From Symsagittifera roscoffensis (lineage: Eukaryota > Xenacoelomorpha > Acoela > Convolutidae), in NCBI RefSeq assembly GCF_963678635.1, contig NC_087067.1, positions 22,019,547-22,083,546 of the forward strand: a DNA stretch of 64,000 nucleotides. Direction: 5' to 3'. Under the pieces are notes generated by a model. That model ran no database searches, had not been told where the DNA came from, and saw only the letters and a list, made by a program, of their open reading frames with translations. Within the stretch, counting starts at the first letter, position 1; every line of letters begins with the position of its first letter. The position numbers and the translations under genes are program-made. Below, piece by piece: positions 55,960 to 64,000 of the stretch.

Positions 55960-58900
55960 AGCTTATTACTGATTTGGCGTAAATGATGTAGAAATTTTAT
56001 GGCGGTTTTTAAAAGATAGACAAAACTAATGATAAAAAAGGATAGCCGGTTACTGTGGAAATAGAACAGAACGTTCCGACCATTGTCTGGAAAAATTTTG
56101 TTTTTCAAATTGGTGTCGTTTTTTCTGTGTGGTGTGATAAAAACTGAAGAAAAACATAAGACTTCGTTATAATTGACAGTCAGAATCAAATAGCCTAACT
56201 GGAAAAATAGTTTTGAAGAAAATGACTGGGAAAACGAAAAGAAAATTTTTGCAGGAGTTATTGAAGTTTTTGATTCCGAAACTGCGCTAAAAAATGACAC
56301 TAACTTATTTTAGTTTAAAAAAGTTTTTACGGCTTTAATTAGCCTTAAATAAGTTATTGTAAGCCTCCACGCTCACATTATTAGCTTAAGATTAGATCAG
56401 AAGCCAAAAAAATTAATTTCGGTTTTTCTCGACACTGAGAGAAAATTTTATCGAAATTTTCGAATCACGACTGGAATGGCTTTAGTACACTAGTGGACAA
56501 AATTAAGCGCAAACTTAGCATTTTACTCTATAAATTGCCTGTTTTCAATGTCCATTTTGGACAAGATCTTTTTCGAAATTCAGTACTTTTGTACATGGAC
56601 CAAGAGCATATGATCAGAACTACCCTCTATGATACTCTCAATGTTTGGTTTCAAAAACTCACCAATGTAATCCGGGTCTGAAATAGCCAGTGTTCTTCAT
56701 CTGCACTAAGTTTTTACTTTGCGTGAAAACTTAAGAAACGTCCGAGTTTAGTAAAGGTTTCACACAGATTATTTCTATTTTCTCGCTGAGAATATTTCAC
56801 GTCGCATGAACAATGTTTTTGCTCTGCTTATTCAAGAAAGAGTTCACTACGATGCAAAACTTAGTGCAGATGAGGAAAACTGGCATTTTAAGACCCGGAG
56901 CACATTGGTGAGTCAGGTAAACCAACTGTTGATAATTTCAGAGACGGTAGCTCTAATCATTTGCTCTCGGTCTAGGTAAAAATTTTGCAAAAAGAAGTGA
57001 AAGTTGTCAAAATGGACTTTGAAAACAGACATTTTAGTGAGAAAAAGACTGAAATTGTGCTTAACCCTTTGCAATGATTATTTTCGGTATCTTAATTTGC
57101 GAGGAAATTTTTTTAAATAACTTTCCCGAAAACAAAACTCCTGCACAGTTTTCAAATGGTCGGAATCAAAAAATCAAGATAAGTAAGGTAACTGCTCCGT
57201 TATTAATATCAAAATTTGTATTTGAGTCTAATTTGTCAAAACATATAGAAGCACTTGGGGTTTGAACGGAATTTTCATTTGCTCTGCGATAGTCATTATG
57301 ATTTAAAAAAAAACACTACGCATGCATTCAATTCAAACAAATTATCACTCAATTCAGGCTGAAAAATGATAGTTTGAATAACTTTATAAACCTGTAAGTG
57401 CTATATTATAATTTTCAAAGCAAAAACTTTCAACAAAATAAATCATAAAACTAAAAAAAACCATTTATTATTATGTCTTACAAGGATTCGTACGGGCGCT
57501 TTCTGAAAAAAAGATATTTTGAAAGATTTGTTTTATGTTTTAGAGACTAATTTTAATCGTTAGTGATTTTTTTTGGTTTCATTAAAATAAAAATTAATTA
57601 ATTTTTTCAAAACTTTATGATTCATTTTATAATAGATTATAACGGATATTTATAATTTAAAGCAAAACCAAAGTTTCAAAAAATTTCTCTTCTTCCAAAT
57701 TTTGACAATCAGGCAAATTCAGTAAAAATGATGAGTGATGTGCTATCTTCATGTGGATGTTAAAATTAATTTTTTGTTGGTTTTTTTAATAAACTCATTG
57801 TAAATCAATTTCTTTGTAATCCGTCAAAAATGTTCTTCAAAAAACAAGTAATAATCCATAGCTTATCACTGATTTGAGGTAACTGAAATAGAATTATTAT
57901 AAACGTTTTCTAAAGACAGATAAAACTAAAGACTAGTAGCGAATAGACTTATTGGAAAAAAAACAGTATTTGATAAGAAAAACAAAAAAAAACGTTTCAA
58001 AATTTTCGAATTCCAACATGTCGCTACAAAAATTTAAAAACTAACTTTATTCGAGTAGAAAAAAGTTTGCACGGCTTTAGTTAATCCTAGCGGTTTATTT
58101 TCGACACTGAAACAAAATCTCGAAAGTTTGTAATGTCATTCGAATCAAGACTGAAAGGGAATTTTTTGTGATATATAACTCAGCCCCTTTTGATGATTGT
58201 TCGTGGTACCTAAATTTGCTTGGAAAACGAAAAAAAAATTGAATAAAGAGCTCTTGAATACAGAGTTCAAAGAAAATAAAATTTTCAAAGTAATTGTTTA
58301 ATTATTAATATCAAAGTATGTTTGCGGGTCTAATTTGCCAAAGCACATAATTAAGTATTCAAAAGTTTGAACGGAATTGATGGAAGATTTGCGGCAGTAT
58401 TTTCACATTTTGTTTTATAGATCAACCGTGATTTAAAAAAAGGGACTACGCGTATCTGAAAATCAATTTAACAACAATTTTGAGCTGAAGGTTGAAAATT
58501 TACATGAAGAACACATTTTAGAAAAGAGAATAACTCAGAAAAGAACAAATTAGTCAACAAATGTTTGAAAAAAGAGGTAAGTTTTTAGATTTTTAGATGA
58601 AATTCTCGACTACCTCAATCAATAATACTGGCGTAATCTGTACTGGTGCAAAAAAAATAGGGCGTTTCAAAACGAAATAATTTAATCCGCTTCTTAGAAT
58701 TAAATTGAATGTGTTTAGTTTCGATATGGTTTTGTAAGCTTCAAAGAAATCTAGTTTTGATTGTTATAAATGAATTTTGGGCTTTCACTGATTTCTAAAA
58801 AAAAAATCGTTGATGAAAAAGTGATATAAAATTTAAAAGTCAGACAACTTATATTAAGGAAAATGCTAGATGTTGCGACCAGCTTGAAACCAGCCTCATG

Positions 58901-59760
58901 TAATTTTTCGGAAAAAAAGGCTAATTTTAAAAAAAAAGAAACAAATAAACTTTTGTTGTTGGAACATAAAGCATTTTTAAAGCCGTGCAGAAAATGCCAT
59001 TATGATTGATTTAGATGGATGTTTCGTCTACAAACGAATCTTTCTTTTATATATCTGAAAGTGCTTGATCAAAACAACAAATTTCAACAAGACAAACTAA
59101 GAAACTAATAAAAATTCCTTAATTAGAATCTCAGCAAAATGTTTTAAATCGACCAAAACGGGAATTTTTTGAGTTAAATGTTTCTTAAGAAATTTTTTCT
59201 ATGTCACCACAAAAGCCTCAGAGAAAATTATAATCGTTAATGACTGCTTTTGTTTGGTTTAAGCAAAATAAAAATCAACTAAGTTCTTCAAAATTTTTAT
59301 TATTCAACTTATAATAGGTTATAACGAATAATTTGAAGCCACACCAAAACATCAAAAACCTTTCCTTAGACCCAAACTTGGATAATCAGAACTTCAATTA
59401 GTCTATCCAATAATTTAGCAAAAAGCAAGAAAACAGAAAATCTGTTTTTTTTTTCAAAAATCTGTTTTTTTTTGTATAGTGTGAGCGGAATTTTGGGTGG
59501 GCCAAATTCATCTGTGAAAAGCAATGATATGTCAATTAATTCAACTTATTCGACAAAAGAAATCATGATTATTGTGCTATTTTCCTGGGGATGTTAAAGT
59601 TAATTTTGTGTTGGCTTTTTAATAAATTCTTCCTTAGCCCAATTACCTTTTAATTGCTTAAGACGTTCTTCGAAATAAAATTTTGAACAAGGATGGCCTA
59701 TTACTGTGTAATTAGCATAGAATGATCCGACTACAGTCTTAGAAAAACACAAAAAAAAAT
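55960..59760. repeat. Diverged tandem copies of a transposon-end family
   Basis: GCTTATTACTGATTTGGCG at 55960 and GCTTATCACTGATTTGAGG at 57858 start two units about 1.9 kb apart whose contents match along most of their length. 57600-57850 likewise matches 59280-59690, shifted by about 1.7-1.8 kb. The first unit contains the GGATAGCCGGTTACTGTG terminus shared with the element at 45664. No ORF of interest. Confidence 0.6.
56489..57064. mobile_element. Mariner-like fold-back MITE
   Basis: 56497-56720 is repeated inverted at 56840-57063 (for example CTGTTTTCAATGTCCATTTT against its complement, and TCATCTGCACTAAGTTTT against its complement), leaving a short centre. The left end CACTAGTGGACAAAATTAAG resembles Tc1/mariner termini; the right end lacks the outermost 15 bases or so, so it is truncated. 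Confidence 0.75.
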
Positions 59761-59785
59761 TTGAAAAATGTTGACAAAAAAATCG

Positions 59786-59983
59786 CGTTTTTGTGGCGCG
59801 CGCTCCCCCTCAAAATAGTATACATTGGCGCCTAAAGCGCCTTTAGAAAAAGTTTAGGGTCGGTCGGCCATAAATTGATTTCTTAAATAGTAACAAAGGG
59901 GGGACCCATTGGGTCGGCAGGGATCGATTTCCAGAGGGGGGAGGAGGGGCGTCCGTTCCCAAGCACCCCTAAACCCGCCTCTG
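59786..59983 (+). mobile_element. hAT-like MITE, 5'-truncated
   Basis: Contains GGCGCGCGCTCCCCCTCAAA, GGCGCCTAAAGCGCC and GGGGGGACCCATTGGGTCGG, ending AAACCCGCCTCTG. The left third is missing. Confidence 0.75.
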
Positions 59984-62900
59984 GAGTGAAGCGTTCTATT
60001 AGCTCACACCATCTTAGGAAATCAATCGGAACAACTAAAAAAAATGCAGGAAATATATATTTTTTATGTCTTTCCTTCACTTTAGGCGAGTTTTCTGTTT
60101 TTATTTTTTTGTTTTTTATGCTTTCTACGTAAATTGTGGCGTGTACTTTGTATGCAGACACTAAATACAATAAAGGATTATAAATTAAACTTTTCATGCG
60201 TCAGAGCGTTTCTTTATGATCAATTTTTCTTATAGTTTTTTGGTTGCTGTTGGACTTGCGGGGAATGGCGATTGCGCAGTTTGTCCGGATATTTAGGAGG
60301 CAAAACCAGTTTCGCAGCAGCACGCCATCACTTTCTTTCAAAATTATTCATGCGAAAGTTTTTTATCACTGATTCAGATTGTTCACTGCTGACTAATCGG
60401 ACTTTTAATAGTTCGAGGAATGTATATTGTGTTTGGGTCCGGTTGGTATTTTTTGTTCAAACCATTTTAAAAAAATCTCTGGTCCCTCGGGAGATCGACA
60501 TCGTGATCTTCATGGTCTCAGCCGGTTGTGCAAACCTTTTTAATACCGTGCCATTTGTCTGTCTAAGCAAGCTCGTTTTATAAATTAAACGAGTGGCGAC
60601 TCATCCCGCACTAAAAAATTGTTTTAAATTAAATTGAAGCAGCTAACCACGGTTGACAAAAAATCTCTCATCATACACCCGGGTTGACAAAAAATGCCTA
60701 TCATAAAATTTCGCACAAACTAATTGCTTATTATACTATTTCATATCATTTCATAACCAAAAAAAGCATGGAAATAGCATGATAAAAACTTTTTCCTTCA
60801 ATAAATTTTTATAGTACGCACTTTTGCCACACTTTTGAATTAAATAACAAGCTTTCTGCTATATTTTTTATCACAAAAATTCTATGAAAATAGCAAAAGC
60901 ACTTTTTCGTGCCATGAAATTGCATAATAAGCATTAATTCTATTAAATACAAAAACTTTTTCTTTTAAAATTTTGTGTTCAATCCAAAACGCACAAACCA
61001 AGGATTTTCTGTCACAAAAGGACTCAGAGTGTACCTGGCAGTTACCACGCATATAAACTGCATTTGGTGACATTAGCTATATAAAATAACTTAAAATTTT
61101 TTTTCAATGTTAACGTTTTTTTTCGTATAATGCATATAATCATATAATATATTCGTAAGTACCATGCATATAATCATCCAGGGAGAAAGCCTATACTTTG
61201 CTGTTTACTTTTTTGTTTTCTTAAGATCACAGGATTTGGTTGTCAATTTAAGCAGAAAAAAAGTGGACGAAGAAATAAGAAAATTCGAAAAATTGTGGTT
61301 AATTTCAAGTTTGACCTCCTTCCACGAAAACTGTTTACAATGTATTTCCATGCAAAATGCATATCAAACGACAAACATGTGTTAAGTTTAAATGCTGAGC
61401 AATTTTTACGTGACAACAATAAAATTTTCCAAAGTAAAAATTGTAAACCTACGAGGAAAAATTCATGTAGTCGCATGAATACTTTTATTGTAAAGCAAGC
61501 ACTAAAATGTGTTGTATGCAAAAATTTTACATTATGTCTATAAACATATAACCCAGACTGAAACGTTCAAATAAATGAATCAATTATCATTATATACTTT
61601 TTATTTCAACCAAGATTTACCATTTAAAGTTATAAATAGCAAGATAAAATCTAATATGTCAAGCAAAACAGACAACGGTTTTCATTTCAAGAAATTTTGA
61701 AATAAAAGCTTTCGGGTCATAAAAAAGTTTACGCTTTTTCCATAGGGTTCTCAGTAAAACTTAACAAATCTGCCAATGCAGCTTATGTCTGGCCTTGTTG
61801 CCACTTAACCAGTTACTTTTTTAGGTTTGTCTTATTTTGTCTTAGAACAGAACACAAAAACCTACAAAGCAAAACTCAAAAGGTAGAATAGTTTTTTCAA
61901 TCAGCTAAGTTTTAGAAAAATAGACCATCGTTATGGCTGAATGGTAATTTTGTTATTATACTGATGGTATTGAACATTTTGTTTATGTTATCAGAAAGTT
62001 ATCCAGGACTTTTTGAGTTACAATTCTGAACAAAAACTACTACAAAAAATGTATAAGCTTCACATTTTGGTACTGGTAATTCTTAGACAATTGATGCTTT
62101 TCAGGGGTTTTTCGGCGGATGTTCTTAATGAGAACTTTTCTGTGAAATGAGTGGAAGCCACCAAAAAAACTGATCTTCCATTAAAAAATTTTGAGCAGTT
62201 TTGAATGTGCTCAATTTGTCTGTGAAATAAGCGGGAAAATATTGATAACTCAGCCGCCTCTTCTAATAAGTTTGAGCTGAAAACAAGTCTGTTTTTTTTT
62301 CACGGTTCATTTTCTTGAACTTTGCTCCCATCCACAAAATTTAACCCGACTGAATTAATTTTGTTTTCGGGCTTCATTTTTCAATTTTTTGTTCAAAATA
62401 AAGTTTTTTTTTCAGTAATCCTTTTCAGCCAAAACATTATTTTGCCATTAGTATTTGAAATGAAACATTTTATTGAAGCGCCATGTTATTCAATTTCTTC
62501 TTAAAATTCAAAAGGTCTTGTCATGGGACAACATTTCTCTGTGGGCTGATAAACCAAATTAAAAACTACTTCAAAAGATTTGTTCTTGCCTTTTAATTTG
62601 GCCTCAAGAGTCAGAGCATTGTTGTTAACGATCATCCAATTGTTTGACATTATTAAACTGCAATGCAGTTATGTGAAGGTAAAAGCATTCAATTTTTTCT
62701 CATATGCTGCGTAATAGAATTTAGATCACGCACCGGTATATTTATAAATTGAATTAAAACAGCAAATTTTTGTTTTTCAAATTGGTAAAACATAATAAAC
62801 ATTTTGAATTTTCAAACCAAAATTCGCAAATATTCTAATTCTTTTTCATATGTTTGATCACAAAATTTTTACACGATATGATAGGATGACCTTTTCTACA

Positions 62901-63116
62901 AAACGTATAGAACAGAGATAGCCAAAATTATATCGTGTGCCTTGTTAGTCAAGGTCATATCGCGTGGAAAGACGAAAACATCCGACCGACAAATCATTTG
63001 TTGACGAGCATTTTAATCAAATTTTAAAACAATTTTGAAACGTAAAAACAGAAAAATTAAAATCCTCTACAATAATTTTGTAATGAATATTTGAATTTAA
63101 GCCCATTTAGGCGAAG

Positions 63117-63118
<2 letters not shown>
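59984..63118. other. AT-rich intergenic DNA, nothing recognised
   Basis: About 3 kb without a supported gene. Reading frames at 60272-60583 and 61164-61543 have no recognisable domain and lack splice or codon support. Confidence 0.45.

Positions 63119-63160
<42 letters not shown>
63119..63160. repeat. (TA)n microsatellite
   Basis: About 20 uninterrupted TA units. Confidence 0.95.
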
Positions 63161-64000
63161 TTATAAGAAAGGTTTAAAACTACATATAGAAAAACTTTCT
63201 AAGATTGTTACAGTTGATAATCAATTTCAGCAAAAAAACAGACAAATACTTAATCAAAAACGTTAGTTATTCCTTCAGTATCGTTTATAGAACGGCCACT
63301 TAGCCGGCGAAACTTCAATAGGCACCCGTTAAGTGTAAAATAGAATTGCCTTCAAAAATGTTTTCACAAAAAATGTTATTTAATTTTCAAACCGTTCAAA
63401 TCGAACCTTTTAACATAGAGTCAAATTATAGCTTTACATATCAAACGACGCAAATAAGTCAACTAAGGCAAAGTAAAAGAACACAAAATCAATAAAGCAA
63501 GTTTTTGTTCTTAAATTTACTCAAAATCAGAGTCTGTAACTTTTTAAATTACAGAACAAATTTCAACAATGAAAAATCAGTAGAACTTTTCATTGGATGA
63601 TATTCGACTAAGAATTTGCAGCCAAAGAATAGTCCGAAATTCATATTTTCTCAAAAACATATTTTTCATGACAAAAATCCGACCTCTTGAAAATTTGTAA
63701 GAAAAAATGTTGTACTGCAAACTCTTTAGTTCGCGATTACAAGTCGCTTGCTCTAGCAGGGGAAATTTTTATCTCTGTGCTGAAAAAGTTGAACACATTC
63801 AAAAAGTAAATGAAGATAACCGGTGGCTATGCAAGTAGCAGAAAATGGATCCATCATTAAACAAGCAAAAAAGAATTGAGAAGCGAAAACAAAATTTTTT
63901 TATTAGTCATAAAACCTTTTTTTTGTATTCCTAATTTTGTACCGTATTTTTATATTTCTCTGGATATTTTTTATTCAAAAATGCTTGAAAAATTGATTTT
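63161..64000. other. AT-rich intergenic DNA, nothing recognised
   Basis: No gene. Near 63805 a weak match to the GATAGCCGGTTACTG terminus family may mark another fragment. Confidence 0.45.

Noticed and set aside
60272-61543. ORFs of 80-103 codons
   Set aside because: No ATG context, domain, splice or composition support; consistent with chance frames.
1-64000. Genome-wide reassignment of UGA to Trp
   Set aside because: The intact transporter gene ends at a TGA, all its Trp codons are TGG, and the retroelement also keeps most Trp as TGG; TAA and TAG interruptions are present too.
1-64000. CRISPR arrays, rRNA and complete tRNA genes
   Set aside because: No regularly spaced short repeats with unique spacers, no rRNA signature and no complete cloverleaf were found; the tandem arrays present are satellites and microsatellites.

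Overview
This is a eukaryotic genomic window, most likely from an invertebrate animal. It is AT-rich and gene-poor. It carries LINE remnants, a Ty3/Gypsy-class LTR element, non-autonomous DNA transposons with 8-bp target duplications, fold-back elements, satellites and one convincing GT-AG intron. No bacterial gene organisation is visible. I cannot name the species.

Layout. 1-9 kb: intergenic DNA with a short hAT-like element (906-1285), a 1.7-kb fold-back element with a second hAT-like copy nested in it (2391-4088), a short inverted-repeat element (4196-4692) and a 213-bp satellite array (7342-8330). 9.9-14.5 kb: one weak minus-strand coding segment and two decayed LINE reverse transcriptases of different families, separated by a GA microsatellite. 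15.6-17.1 kb: a minus-strand gene for a four-pass membrane protein with a very acidic tail; an in-frame TAA cuts off its last 20 codons. 17.1-20.1 kb: nothing recognised.

20127-39036: the dominant object, an 18.9-kb Ty3/Gypsy-type retroelement bounded by two 410-bp LTRs that differ at only four positions. In order it holds a 1.25-kb repeat-rich leader, a basic ORF, a long Gag with a zinc knuckle and an R/N/S/Y-rich tail, protease, reverse transcriptase, RNase H, integrase, a 36-residue one-pass membrane ORF, a Ser/Thr/Pro-rich ORF, a 784-residue envelope-like glycoprotein, three further ORFs of unknown function, a 77-bp intron and a 1.5-kb 3' noncoding region. Gag-Pol and one accessory ORF are interrupted by stops and frameshifts, yet the envelope-like ORF, the basic ORF and the 411-residue ORF are open. 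Near-identical LTRs beside a broken gag-pol is the central puzzle.

39-64 kb: a second diverged fold-back copy (39515-41285), an intact minus-strand gene for a drug/metabolite-transporter-type membrane protein (42103-43050), a diverged solo LTR of the giant element family (44562-44858), a 4.6-kb element with inverted ends that contains two more hAT-like copies (45664-50245), further hAT-like copies, short tandem repeats, a diverged tandem duplication (55.96-59.7 kb) with a mariner-like fold-back insertion, and a TA microsatellite. Only two host genes are well supported; the rest is mostly mobile DNA, much of it nested.
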